From JAHBVL01 sp964461025 (lineage in GTDB: Bacteria; Chloroflexota; Chloroflexia; Thermomicrobiales; UBA6265), in the NCBI GenBank assembly GCA_964461025.1, contig CAYWSE010000006.1, forward strand, positions 13,020 through 77,019: 64,000 nt of DNA, in the 5' to 3' direction. Positions 51,034 through 59,194 of the stretch are shown in pieces. Both the position numbers and the translations under genes were made by a program. The notes under the pieces are model-generated. The model saw only the letters and a program-made list of their open reading frames with translations, had not been told where the DNA came from and searched no databases. Each line of letters opens with the position of its first letter. Positions within the stretch are counted from its first letter, which is position 1.

Positions 51034-51059
51034 TGTAGGGATACCCCTCGTGGGTATCC
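51034..51059 (+). repeat. TGTAGGG...CTCGTGGGTA hairpin repeat
   Basis: GGATACCC/GGGTATCC forms an 8-bp stem with a five-base loop (51039-51059). Second copy of the element at 20017-20040. Lies between mec and the sigma gene on the minus strand and could end mec-cluster transcription. Confidence 0.55.
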
Positions 51060-51159
51060 TCGTCACCCGCAACCATCGCCGCGGAGAACACCGATGCTCG
51101 AAGCATCGTCGTTGTGATTGAAAGCCTTCGCCGGAAATACCGGCAGGTGCGAGCCCGAC

Positions 51160-51190
51160 CCCTACGATCTACGGCTTACGACCTACGCTC
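51160..51190 (-). repeat. Degenerate CGTAG repeats at the end of mec
   Basis: On the minus strand GGGCGTAGAGCGTAGGTCG then TAAGCCGTAGATCGTAG follows the mec stop. The same short-period pattern follows the cupredoxin gene at 49127-49157. Confidence 0.55.
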
Positions 51191-51597
51191 TACGCCCCCA
51201 GAACCTCGACCTCCCCAATCTCCCCGTCCACAATCGTGAACGCGCGAAGATAGGGCTCGTCCGGCCGCTCCAGCGAGCATATGACATAATACGAATCTGG
51301 GTAAAAGGCGTTCGCCACGTCGGTCTGAGAAGGGTAGGCAGGCGTTTCCGGGTGGGAGTGGTAGATGACGACCGGATCCTCGTCCCGCTCCGTCAGCTCC
51401 CGCGTCAGCAGGTAGAGCTCGGTGTCGTCGATCAGGTAGAGACGGTTCCCCTCGGCCACATTCGTCAACCGGTGAAAAGTGGTAAGCGTGCCATCCCCTT
51501 TGCCGGCAATGACCCCGCAACATTCGCGCGGCGTCTCGTCCCGGGCATGCTGATAGATCGCCTCGCGATGCTCCTCGCTCAGCCGCAACGGTTTCAC
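51190..51597 (-). CDS. mec: Mec-like JAMM metallopeptidase (M67)
   Basis: 135 residues from GTG 51597, overlapping cysO by GTGA. The JAMM zinc motif is complete: Glu25 in PRECCGVIAG and IYHSHPETPAYPSQTD with His80, His82, Ser90 and Asp93. In mycobacteria Mec frees cysteine from the CysO-cysteine adduct; here the order cysM-cysO-mec is conserved, supporting that role. The neighbouring CysO has a tail after its Gly-Gly, so this peptidase may also mature CysO. Confidence 0.92.
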   Translation of the reverse strand: MKPLRLSEEHREAIYQHARDETPRECCGVIAGKGDGTLTTFHRLTNVAEGNRLYLIDDTELYLLTRELTERDEDPVVIYHSHPETPAYPSQTDVANAFYPDSYYVICSLERPDEPYLRAFTIVDGEIGEVEVLGA

Positions 51598-51890
51598 GCC
51601 ACCGAGCCGCCCGCCATCGCCGGAACGATGCCGACCTCGTCTCCCTCGTTCACCGCCGTCGCCGCGCCGGCCAGTTTCCGGACATTCTGCCCATTCACGA
51701 AGACGTTCACGAACCGGCGAATCTCGCCATCTTCCTCGACGATCTTGTCCCGGATGCCCGGATACGTTGCCTCCAGCTGGTCGATCAGTTCACCGACCGT
51801 CGCGCCGCCGCTGTTGACTTTCGCTTCTCCACCGGTAAACCGGCGCAATGGCGCCGGAATCAATACGGTGACCGTTCCTGTCGTTGACAT
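51594..51890 (-). CDS. cysO: CysO-like ubiquitin-fold sulfur carrier with a three-residue tail
   Basis: 98 residues; MoaD/ThiS fold with VTVLIPAPLRRFTGG, ATVGELIDQLEATYPGI, RRFVNVFVNGQN and EGDEVGIVPAMAGG. The usual C-terminal Gly-Gly is followed by Ser-Val-Ala before the stop, confirmed by the overlapping GTGA start of mec. As a thiocarboxylate it would carry sulfur for CysM; the tail must be removed before adenylation can work. GAGAGGAACAG precedes ATG 51890. Confidence 0.92.
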   Translation of the reverse strand: MSTTGTVTVLIPAPLRRFTGGEAKVNSGGATVGELIDQLEATYPGIRDKIVEEDGEIRRFVNVFVNGQNVRKLAGAATAVNEGDEVGIVPAMAGGSVA

Positions 51891-51899
51891 CTGTTCCTC

Positions 51900-52016
51900 T
51901 CAGATAGTTGATAGTAGAGAGTTGCTAGTTCATGGTTCATGGCAACTCGATCTTTCGGCTCGACTTCTCTCAACCACGAACCATCTACCATCAACTATGT
52001 ACTATGATCCATCCCC
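51900..52016. repeat. Imperfect inverted repeat between cysO and cysM
   Basis: Left arm AGTTGATAGTAGAGAG and TTGCTAGTTCATGG; right arm, read as reverse complement, AGTTGATGGTAGATGG and TTCGTGGTTGAG. It could fold into a long leaky hairpin within the cysM-cysO-mec transcript. Confidence 0.6.
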
Positions 52017-53000
52017 TCAACTCCACAACTCCGTGGAAAGATACTTCGCCCCACCATCCGGCGCGAGCGCCACAATCACCGCCGGTTCACCCGTAGCGGC
52101 GGCATCCCGGGCCACCCTCACCGCGCCGGCCAGTGCCGCCCCGGTCGACGTCCCCGCGAACAACCCTTCCACCAGCGCCAGCTCCCGGGCGAAGGCGTAC
52201 GCGTCTTCGGTATCGACTCCGAACTGAACGTCGGGGACCGTCGCGTCATAGATCGGCGGCACGATCGCCGTCGGCAGATGCTTTAAACCCTCGATGCCGT
52301 GAAACGACTCCGCCGGTTGAACCGCCACCAGTGACAGATCCGCTCGCTGCCGTTTCAGATAGCCGCCAGCGCCCATCATCGTCCCGGTCGTTCCCAGTCC
52401 GGCTACGAAATGGGTAATCCGGCCATTGGTCTGATTCCAGATTTCCGGACCGGTCGTCGCAAAATGCGCCGCCACATTGCAGGGATTGCTGTATTGATCG
52501 GCGTAGTAGTACCGGTCCGGATTCTCGGCAAAAAGCCGCCGCGCGTGCATAATCGCGCCATTCGAGCCCTCGAATGGATCGCTCGGCACAACAGTCGCGC
52601 CGTACGCTCGCAGAATCGACTTTCGCTCGTCAGAAGCGTTGTCGGGCAACACCAGCTCGACCGGAAAGCCCATCGCCGCGCCCAGCATCGCGTAGGCGAT
52701 GCCGGTGTTGCCCGAGGTGCTGTCCAGGAGCGTCTTCCCGTTTCGCAAAGCGCCGCTCGACAGGGCGTGACGCACAATCGCCAGCGCCGGCCGGTCTTTC
52801 ACCGACCCACCCGGATTCGCCCACTCGGCTTTCAGCCATAGTTCGACATTGCGAGGCAGCTCCAACCGCTCGGCGAACCGTCGCAATTCCAGAAGTGGCG
52901 TGTTTCCGATCGCCAGCACCGCCGCTGGTTCGTCATCGCGACTGCCAAAAACCCGCCCCGATGGAACCGAGTACAAAGTGGAGCGAATGTCGAGTGCCAT
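52017..53000 (-). CDS. cysM: CysM-like cysteine synthase (O-phosphoserine/O-acetylserine sulfhydrylase)
   Basis: 327 residues. Fold-type II PLP enzyme: PLP lysine Lys68 in NPGGSVKDRPA, STSGNTGIAYAMLGAAMG, GLGTTGTMMGAGGYLK and VEGLFAGTSTGAALAGAV. Gene order with cysO and mec matches the mycobacterial protein-thiocarboxylate pathway, in which CysM uses CysO-COSH as sulfur donor and O-phosphoserine as acceptor. The acceptor here is inferred from context. Confidence 0.92.
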   Translation of the reverse strand: MALDIRSTLYSVPSGRVFGSRDDEPAAVLAIGNTPLLELRRFAERLELPRNVELWLKAEWANPGGSVKDRPALAIVRHALSSGALRNGKTLLDSTSGNTGIAYAMLGAAMGFPVELVLPDNASDERKSILRAYGATVVPSDPFEGSNGAIMHARRLFAENPDRYYYADQYSNPCNVAAHFATTGPEIWNQTNGRITHFVAGLGTTGTMMGAGGYLKRQRADLSLVAVQPAESFHGIEGLKHLPTAIVPPIYDATVPDVQFGVDTEDAYAFARELALVEGLFAGTSTGAALAGAVRVARDAAATGEPAVIVALAPDGGAKYLSTELWS

Positions 53001-53535
53001 AGCGTTGCCGAACCTGATCGAGGTGTTGCGCCGAACTCAAAGCTGAGTTCATCATCAACAACATAACTATGGCCTCGGAAGCAAACCCCGTCAAGCGACT
53101 ACCCAACGAATGATTCGAATTTGCAGCTCAATCCCGTGATTGAAATCACTCTCTCAGTGAGAAGAACCGGCTAATGAATGTTGTCGAGCTGATCGGATCA
53201 CGTGCCGTTCTCCCTTTCCCCCGCGTCAACAACCTTCTGGGCAACACGTCTGTCCAGCGGGGGAAAGGGCGGGGGATAGGGGGTTGTCGGCCCATCCGCG
53301 TCAAGTTGTCAACGCTCCTCAGCAGGTTTCAGTCACCCAGCCCCTGATTTCCAATCGCGGTCGGCCCAGGTGAGCGCCCACGACCTCGTACCGAGCTCCA
53401 ACACTCCCCCGCGCGACCAACCACGTCCAGCACACGGCCTGATCCGACGCTCACATATCCCCGAACTTCGAACTCCGGACTACAATCCCATTGCCCATTG
53501 CCCATTGCCCATTGCCTCTTACCTATCGCCCAGTT
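53001..53535. repeat. Intergenic region with second-family element copy B (53135-53370)
   Basis: No gene is seen in 535 bases. Bases 53207-53365 match 13780-13940; the core has a perfect 13-bp inverted repeat CCCTTTCCCCCGC (53213-53225) / GCGGGGGAAAGGG (about 53258-53270). Outer arms near 53140-53180 (CCCGTGATTGAAATCACTC ... GAACCGGCTAATG) and 53310-53365 are imperfect reverse complements. Near the end CCCATTG occurs three times in tandem (53488-53510). Confidence 0.75.
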
Positions 53536-54285
53536 TCACCACGTCTCAAAATGACACGTCAGAATCGGATCGCTTGTCGGCGCCGGCATCCCCATCGGTC
53601 CCGGTTCCATCGTTATCGCCAGCATTTCGAAATCTTCCGGATTCGCGGCAACCGCGATCGGCGACTTCGCCTTCGTCATGATGCCGGCCGGCACCGCCTC
53701 ACCGGACGACCCGACCATCCAGACCTGATACACCTCGTCGGTCGAAAGTTCCGGCGCCTCAGTCAGCCAGACCTTGATCACGCCGGCATCTTCCATCCAC
53801 ATCGCCGCGGCGCCGGCATCGACGTCGTCCGCCATCGGTTCGAAGGCGACCGTCACCGGTTCGGGTTGCTCGGCATCCTCTCGCAGACTGAAATTCCAGA
53901 CCAGCAACCCGATCGACAACAACAGCATCGCCGCTGCCGCCACCCAGGGAAGGAGCGACTGCCATCGCCGCCGTTCGCTGAGCTGAACCACCGTCGCCGG
54001 GGCGGACGCTGATTCCGTGGTCGAGGTAACAGACACATTCGACTCACGTTCCACCGCCGCCAGAATCGCCACACGAAGCTCGGCAGGCGGCTCGCGTTCC
54101 TCCACCGACAGCGGCAACACGTCGACCACCGCGCGTAGATCCGCGACCTCCGCCCGGCAGCTTTCGCACTCCTCGAGGTGTGTTTCGATGGCAGCCAGCT
54201 CTTCAGGAGTCACCGCCGCCAGCGCATACGCGCCGAGCAGTTCCCGATACATGCGGTGTTCCTGATCGCTGATACCCGGTTTCAC
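53536..54285 (-). CDS. Anti-sigma factor, RskA-like with zinc finger (pair 3)
   Basis: 249 residues from GTG 54285, overlapping the sigma stop (GTGA). N-terminal zinc-binding anti-sigma domain with THLEECESCRAEVADL, a membrane helix (LLPWVAAAAMLLLSIGLLVW, ~112-131) and an extracytoplasmic RskA domain with IKVWLTEAPELSTDEVYQVW, MVGSSGEAVPAG and FEMLAITMEPGPMGMP. Should hold its sigma factor at the membrane until a signal triggers proteolysis. Confidence 0.9.
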   Translation of the reverse strand: MKPGISDQEHRMYRELLGAYALAAVTPEELAAIETHLEECESCRAEVADLRAVVDVLPLSVEEREPPAELRVAILAAVERESNVSVTSTTESASAPATVVQLSERRRWQSLLPWVAAAAMLLLSIGLLVWNFSLREDAEQPEPVTVAFEPMADDVDAGAAAMWMEDAGVIKVWLTEAPELSTDEVYQVWMVGSSGEAVPAGIMTKAKSPIAVAANPEDFEMLAITMEPGPMGMPAPTSDPILTCHFETW

Positions 54286-54926
54286 GCCGAACTACTCCAT
54301 GTCTCCGGCAACTCGGTGCCAGTCGCCCCTTGACTGGTGCCGTAATGTGCGCTCAGGCTCTCCTGCAACTTGTGCAATCCGAGCCGCAATCGTCCTTTCA
54401 CCGTGCCAAGCGGCAATCCATACCGCTCTGCAATCTCTCGATGGGTCAATCCTTCAAAATACGCCAGCTCGATCGCCATTCGCTGATCGTCTGGCAGTTC
54501 GCGAATCGCCTGCCGAATAACCGAGCTGTCGAGCGAGGTCAACACCTCGGCGACCGGATCGTCAGCTCCCGGGAACGGCGCGTCGGCGTCGAGCTCGACC
54601 TCCTTCGCGCCATACCGGTTGCGGCGGCGTACCGCATCGATTGCCACATTGCGCACGATCGTCAGCAGCCACGCTCTCACCCCCGCGCCGCGGTTCGGAT
54701 CGAACGTATTCGCCTTCTTCCAAAGAGTCAGAAACGCATCCTGCACCGCTTCTTCCGCCGCTGGTCCATCACCAAGCACCCGGTACGCCACGCTGTAGGC
54801 GAGACGCCCATGCCGGTCATAGAGCGTTGCCAGCGCATCAGGATTTCCCCGCGCCACCTCCAGAACCAGCAGATTGTCGTTCCGCTCAGCCACGCGCCCC
54901 CATCCTGACCACACAACGACAGACAT
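54282..54926 (-). CDS. ECF RNA polymerase sigma factor, SigK-like (pair 3)
   Basis: 214 residues (GTG 54893 is an alternative start). Region 2: DALATLYDRHGRLAYSVAYR, AEEAVQDAFLTLWKKAN, RAWLLTIVRNVAIDAVRRR. Region 4: LPDDQRMAIELAYFEGLTHR, EIAERYGLPLGTVKGRLRLG. Paired with the RskA-like gene, typical of SigK-type envelope stress regulons. Confidence 0.92.
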   Translation of the reverse strand: MSVVVWSGWGRVAERNDNLLVLEVARGNPDALATLYDRHGRLAYSVAYRVLGDGPAAEEAVQDAFLTLWKKANTFDPNRGAGVRAWLLTIVRNVAIDAVRRRNRYGAKEVELDADAPFPGADDPVAEVLTSLDSSVIRQAIRELPDDQRMAIELAYFEGLTHREIAERYGLPLGTVKGRLRLGLHKLQESLSAHYGTSQGATGTELPETWSSSA

Positions 54927-54938
54927 GGTGCGAATGGA

Positions 54939-55967
54939 TCAATTGTGCACCAACAGCCGTTGCGTCAGCACTTCGTTTCGACTCAGTCCATCAACGTCTT
55001 TCCAGTGCCGTGATTTCTTCGCCAGCCCGCTCAACTCCCCCGACCTGAATGCCTCGAACACGTCCGGGTGGATATACGACGACCGGCACACCGCCCGCGT
55101 GTTTCCCAGACATTTCGCCGTTTCGTCGACCGCTTCGACAATCGTCCGATTCGCTGCCGCCTCTGATTCCGGCGCCTCCCGGCTGGCCAATGCCTCCACC
55201 GCCAGGACGGTCCCAGCCCAGGTCCGAAAGTCCTTGGCGCTGAACGAATCGCCGGCGATCTCCCGCAAATACGTGTTCACATCAGACGACTCGATCCTGT
55301 CCTGTTCCCCGTTGTCGTCAACGTATTGAAAAAGCGTCTGGCCCGGTAGGTCGCGGACCTGCTTCACAATTCTGGCCATCTGCTGATCGTGCAAAGCAAA
55401 ATGGTGCTCTTTGCCGCTTTTGCCGGTGAAGCTGAAGCGCAGACTCGATCCGTCGATCTCCACGTGCCTGTCCTGCAGTGTGGTGATGCCAAATGACTCG
55501 TTTTCTCGTGCGTATGCCTCATTGCCGATTCGCATCCAGGTGAGATCGAGCAGCCGGACGATCGCCGCCAGCACTTTCTCTCGCGGCAAACCCTGCTTGC
55601 GCAAGTCGGATTTCACGCGATCCCGAATCAATGGCAGACTCGCCGCGAAGTCAGTCAATCGGTCGAACTTCTTCTCATCCTGCCTCGCTCGCCAGTCCGG
55701 GTGATAGCGGTATTGCTTTCTCCCCCGCGCGTCACGGCCGGTCGCCTGCAGGTGCCCGTTCGGCGACGGCGAAATCCAGACATCAGTCCACGCCGGCGGG
55801 GTGGCGATCCCGCGAATCCGTTCGAGCGTTCGCTCGTCACGGACTGGGGCTCCGTCGGGTTGGATGTACTGGAACCCCTTTCCCCGTTTCCGGCGTCGTA
55901 TTCCTGGCACATCGTCGGTGAGATATCGGACGCCATCGACATCCTCGCGATCGCGCTCCGCCGTCAT
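54939..55967 (-). CDS. DNA topoisomerase IB
   Basis: 342 residues, the short bacterial/poxvirus-type enzyme. N-terminal GKGFQYIQPDGAPVRDERTL, IRGIATPPAWTDVWISP, then the catalytic domain with TWMRIGNEAYARENESFGIT, GKSGKEHHF, SAKDFRTWAGTVLAVEAL and the nucleophile Tyr298 in CRSSYIHPDVFEAF. Relaxes supercoils via a 3'-phosphotyrosyl link. Only 12 bases separate it from the sigma gene, so they may be co-transcribed. Confidence 0.93.
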   Translation of the reverse strand: MTAERDREDVDGVRYLTDDVPGIRRRKRGKGFQYIQPDGAPVRDERTLERIRGIATPPAWTDVWISPSPNGHLQATGRDARGRKQYRYHPDWRARQDEKKFDRLTDFAASLPLIRDRVKSDLRKQGLPREKVLAAIVRLLDLTWMRIGNEAYARENESFGITTLQDRHVEIDGSSLRFSFTGKSGKEHHFALHDQQMARIVKQVRDLPGQTLFQYVDDNGEQDRIESSDVNTYLREIAGDSFSAKDFRTWAGTVLAVEALASREAPESEAAANRTIVEAVDETAKCLGNTRAVCRSSYIHPDVFEAFRSGELSGLAKKSRHWKDVDGLSRNEVLTQRLLVHN

Positions 55968-56228
55968 AGGCCGTCCGGGGAGAGCGCTCGATCGGCATTC
56001 CTCAACACGTATCAGCCTTCATCATGTGTCGCAATGGTGGATTGTCATCTTCAATCACCGCCAAACATGTGCATACCAGATGCCAAAACACAACCTCGCG
56101 CTGGAACCAGTCCAACCCATGGAATTGTCACATTCCTGAACGTCCGCGATACGCGTTCTTGAGGCGAAGCGTTATTGAATATGAAGGGGAAATGACCAGC
56201 AAAGTGCGTGGTAGGCAAGGAGTGAGTC

Positions 56229-57494
56229 ATGAGCGCCGGATTCGGTGTGGGTCATGTGCGTGTCTCGCGAATCGGTGTTCTCGCAATTGTCGTTGCGCTC
56301 CTGGCGCCAATGATAATTGGGTTGAATGCGCCGAATGCTCTGCAAAGCAGATCGGCATTCGCCGCTGAGACTTTTGCCATCGGATCGGTCGTTGCCGTCA
56401 ACGATCCCCAACTCTACCTTCGCTCCGACCCTGGCTTTTCCAGCACCGTGCTTGCCCGTATGGCGCTCGGCACCCGTGGGACCGTTCTCGCTGGCCCCGT
56501 CTGGGCAAACAACATGCCCTGGTATCAAATCCGGACCTCGACCTACGGTACAGGTTGGGCGTCTGGCACCTACCTCAAGTTGATCAGTGCTCCACCGGCG
56601 ACGAGCACTCCGGCAACCGGCCACGCTATCGGCTCCACAGTCGAAGTCATCGATCCCAACCTCTACCTGCGCTCCGCGCCCGGTTTCAACAGCACCGTGC
56701 TGGCGCGAATGGTGCTGGGCACGCGGGGAACGATCCTCGCCGGACCTACCTGGGCGAATGGCCATCCCTGGTATCAGATCCGCACCAGCGCCTATGGAAC
56801 CGGTTGGGCATCCGGGCGCTATCTCCGGGTTGCGGGGGCCAATCCCATCACATCCCCTCCCGTTGACGGGCTGAGTCGCGTCATCACCAAAGGCGTCAGT
56901 GGTCGCGCCGAAATCGCTATCACCATCGACGCTGGCTCAGACCGCGGTTGGGCCAAACAGATGCTCGACGTACTGAAAGCGAATGGCGTCAAGATCACCT
57001 TCGGCATGACCGGCGCCTGGGCCTCTGCGAACCCCGATCTCGTCAAGCGAATGATCGAGGAGGGTCACCAGCTGATCAATCACACCTGGAGTCACCCTTC
57101 CTTCACCGGCGTCTCCGCGTCACCTGCCCTGACCAACTCCTCCGCGCGAAAGAGCGAACTCACCCGCACCGCGGATTTCATCTACGAGCTGACTGGTTAC
57201 CGAATGACCCCCTACTGGCGACCACCCTACGGTGACATCAACACCTCCGTCCGAAAAGATGCCTACGACGCGGGCTACTGGCAAACCGTCATGTGGTCGA
57301 TCGACTCGATGGGCTGGAACGGCGCCACTGTCAAACAGATCCTCAACTCCTGCGGATACAACGCCAAAGCCGGCGACATCATCCTCATGCACGTCGGCTA
57401 CAGCTCGAACGACTACGCCGCCCTCAAAAGCCTCATCGACATCCTGACCAATCGCGGCTTCGCCCTCGTCACCATCGAAGAACTACTGCGGTAG
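56229..57494 (+). CDS. Exported polysaccharide deacetylase with two SH3b domains
   Basis: 421 residues. A signal segment (IGVLAIVVALLAPMIIGLNA) is followed by two nearly identical bacterial SH3 domains (~49-118, ~134-203), each with NLYLRS/QLYLRS, VLARM(A/V)LGTRGT(V/I)LAGP and PWYQIRTS. The NodB domain (~220-418) has AITIDAGSDRGWAKQ, HTWSHPSFTG (metal His pair), RPPYGDINTS and LMHVGYSSND. It likely deacetylates peptidoglycan or another surface polysaccharide, with the SH3b domains binding the wall. AAGGAGTGAGTC precedes the start. Confidence 0.9.
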   Translation: MSAGFGVGHVRVSRIGVLAIVVALLAPMIIGLNAPNALQSRSAFAAETFAIGSVVAVNDPQLYLRSDPGFSSTVLARMALGTRGTVLAGPVWANNMPWYQIRTSTYGTGWASGTYLKLISAPPATSTPATGHAIGSTVEVIDPNLYLRSAPGFNSTVLARMVLGTRGTILAGPTWANGHPWYQIRTSAYGTGWASGRYLRVAGANPITSPPVDGLSRVITKGVSGRAEIAITIDAGSDRGWAKQMLDVLKANGVKITFGMTGAWASANPDLVKRMIEEGHQLINHTWSHPSFTGVSASPALTNSSARKSELTRTADFIYELTGYRMTPYWRPPYGDINTSVRKDAYDAGYWQTVMWSIDSMGWNGATVKQILNSCGYNAKAGDIILMHVGYSSNDYAALKSLIDILTNRGFALVTIEELLR

Positions 57495-57904
57495 GTTCAT
57501 GCTTTTCGGTTTCTCGTCCCCTAACCACGCCGGTCCGCATTCCGGCGTGGTGACAGGCACGTGGCATGAAACTACCCGTAGCGTCGCCATTTATGGCGAC
57601 TGCCCGTGTGTGGTGCTCTCTTGCAAACGGAGCTTTCACCGTATGCGCCACGCCGGGCGTTCCGGCACCAGCGCGACATAAACAGGGAGCTGTCATTCCG
57701 AGCGGAACGGAGCGCCAGCGGAGTGGAGTCGAGGAATCTCCCGCCTCAGCGAGAAGCCACCGGCGTTGTCGCTCGAATTCCTCTCGCACGTTCGCGGGAT
57801 AAGCGTGTCTCCCGATGCAGTCGTAGCAGTCGGATCCCGAAACCAGCCCTCACGCGCCCGTGCTACCCTGTAGTTGTCGTTGAACGGGAATTGAGGTCAA
57901 CGCG
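57495..57904. repeat. Intergenic region with hairpin and first-family composite repeat
   Basis: No gene is seen in 410 bases. A 9-bp stem-loop CCACGCCGG/CCGGCGTGG at 57525-57550 may terminate the deacetylase gene. The end motif with CGCCATTTATGGCG is at 57577-57600, and the inner repeat (TGTCATTCCGAGCGGAACGG ... AATCTCCCGCC) at 57691-57761, about 90 bases apart. Confidence 0.75.
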
Positions 57905-58459
57905 ATGACAGCCACAACACATTTAGTGACGGCAGAAGAACTGCTTCAGATGGGCAGCGATGCGCGCTACGAGCTGATCGAAGGAGTGCTGGTCGAAGTG
58001 TCGCCGTCGAGTGTCAAACCAGGACTGATTTCGATGCGGATCGGAAGCGCCATTTTCAACCATGCTGAGGCCCACGGCTTGGGATATGTCTCAACAGCCG
58101 AAGCCGGATACATTCTCAATAAGAACCCCGACACTGTCGTGGCGCCGGACATCGCCTTTTTCCGATCAGACCGTTTTCCGGGCGGCTTCCCTGAACGTGG
58201 TTACTACCCGATGCCACCGGACTTGGCGGTTGAAGTGATCTCGCCGACAGACGAGCCAGGCGACATCAATCGCAAGAAGGGTCTCTACGCCAAAGCCAGC
58301 GTGCCCCTCGTTTGGTGGATCGATCCCGAAGCGCGCACGGTCACGGTCTACCGACCTGGTGAGCGCCCAGAAGTGTTCGATGAGTCGATGGCGCTCGATG
58401 GCGGTGATGTTTTGCCCGGTTTCTCGATTCCCGTCCAGCGCATTTTCGCGCTCAGGTAG
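57905..58459 (+). CDS. Uma2-family (DUF820) nuclease-like protein
   Basis: 184 residues with a restriction-endonuclease-like fold: RYELIEGVLVEVSPSS, TVVAPDIAFFRSDR (catalytic Asp), PDLAVEVISPTDEPGDINRK (Glu and later Lys in KKGLYAKASV) and VWWIDPEARTVTVYRPG. Uma2 proteins are abundant in Chloroflexota and cyanobacteria; their target is not known. Flanked on both sides by copies of the first repeat family. Confidence 0.9.
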   Translation: MTATTHLVTAEELLQMGSDARYELIEGVLVEVSPSSVKPGLISMRIGSAIFNHAEAHGLGYVSTAEAGYILNKNPDTVVAPDIAFFRSDRFPGGFPERGYYPMPPDLAVEVISPTDEPGDINRKKGLYAKASVPLVWWIDPEARTVTVYRPGERPEVFDESMALDGGDVLPGFSIPVQRIFALR

Positions 58460-58534
58460 CGAGAACCCGTCCAGCTCGAATATCATCGGCGACCCGGACG
58501 CCCGGTCGAGCCGCCTGAACGAAGGATTCTTCAC

Positions 58535-58876
58535 ATGCACCACTATCTGATTTCGTTCCCCAGTTTCGCCATGGACGTTCCGGCCGAAGAGTTCCAGGAC
58601 GTTGTCGACGCTTCACATGCCGTCATCCAGGAAGCAAAAGACGCCGGTGTCTATGTCTTCGGCGGCGGCATCGACGAATCCGTCGCGCCTGTTCTCGTGG
58701 ACGAAAACGGATCGGTCACCGAAGGCGTCTACCCCGATACGCGGAACATCGACGGCGGCTACACCGTGCTCAAGCTCGCCTCACGCGAGGAGGCAGTCGA
58801 ATGGGCGGCAAAAATCGCCGCCTCCTGTCGATGCCCGCAAGAGCTCCGGGAGTTCATGTACGACCCCATGTCCTGA
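58535..58876 (+). CDS. YciI/YCII-related small protein
   Basis: 113 residues. HHYLISFPSFAMDVP at the start, HAVIQEAKDAGVYVFGGGI, GGYTVLKLASREEAVEWAAK and CPQELREFMYDP match the YCII-related (DGPF) ferredoxin-like fold. Often found beside ECF sigma factors; function unknown. Confidence 0.85.
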   Translation: MHHYLISFPSFAMDVPAEEFQDVVDASHAVIQEAKDAGVYVFGGGIDESVAPVLVDENGSVTEGVYPDTRNIDGGYTVLKLASREEAVEWAAKIAASCRCPQELREFMYDPMS

Positions 58877-59194
58877 GCACCGAACGCAGACGCGCAGTAG
58901 GACATGACGACACTCTCCGTATGTTCAGGACACATCCAGTTTCACGTCGATCCCAGTCCGCCAGAGCAGCAGGACAGCCAACCGTAGCCTCGCCATTTAT
59001 GGCGCTCTCTGGAGCACGCGCACATCCGTATTCTTCACGGCGGACATCATGCCGGGGGGCGGAGCCGGCGCGGCACGAAAGTGGATCTGGCATTCCGAGC
59101 GGAACGGAGCGCCAGCGGAGTGCAGTCGAGGAATCTCCCGCCGCAGCGGTAAGGCATCCGAAGCGATAGTTGGGGATGGGGCAGGACCGATAGG
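58877..59194. repeat. Intergenic region with first-family composite repeat
   Basis: No gene is seen in 318 bases. End motif at 58983-59004 and inner repeat (CATTCCGAGCGGAACGGAG ... AATCTCCCGCCGCAGCGG) at 59089-59153, with the same ~85-90-base spacing as at 57577-57761. Confidence 0.75.

Noticed and set aside
53488..53510. CCCATTG tandem run as a CRISPR or origin iteron
   Set aside because: Only three 7-base units, no spacers, no replication genes and no DnaA boxes noticed.
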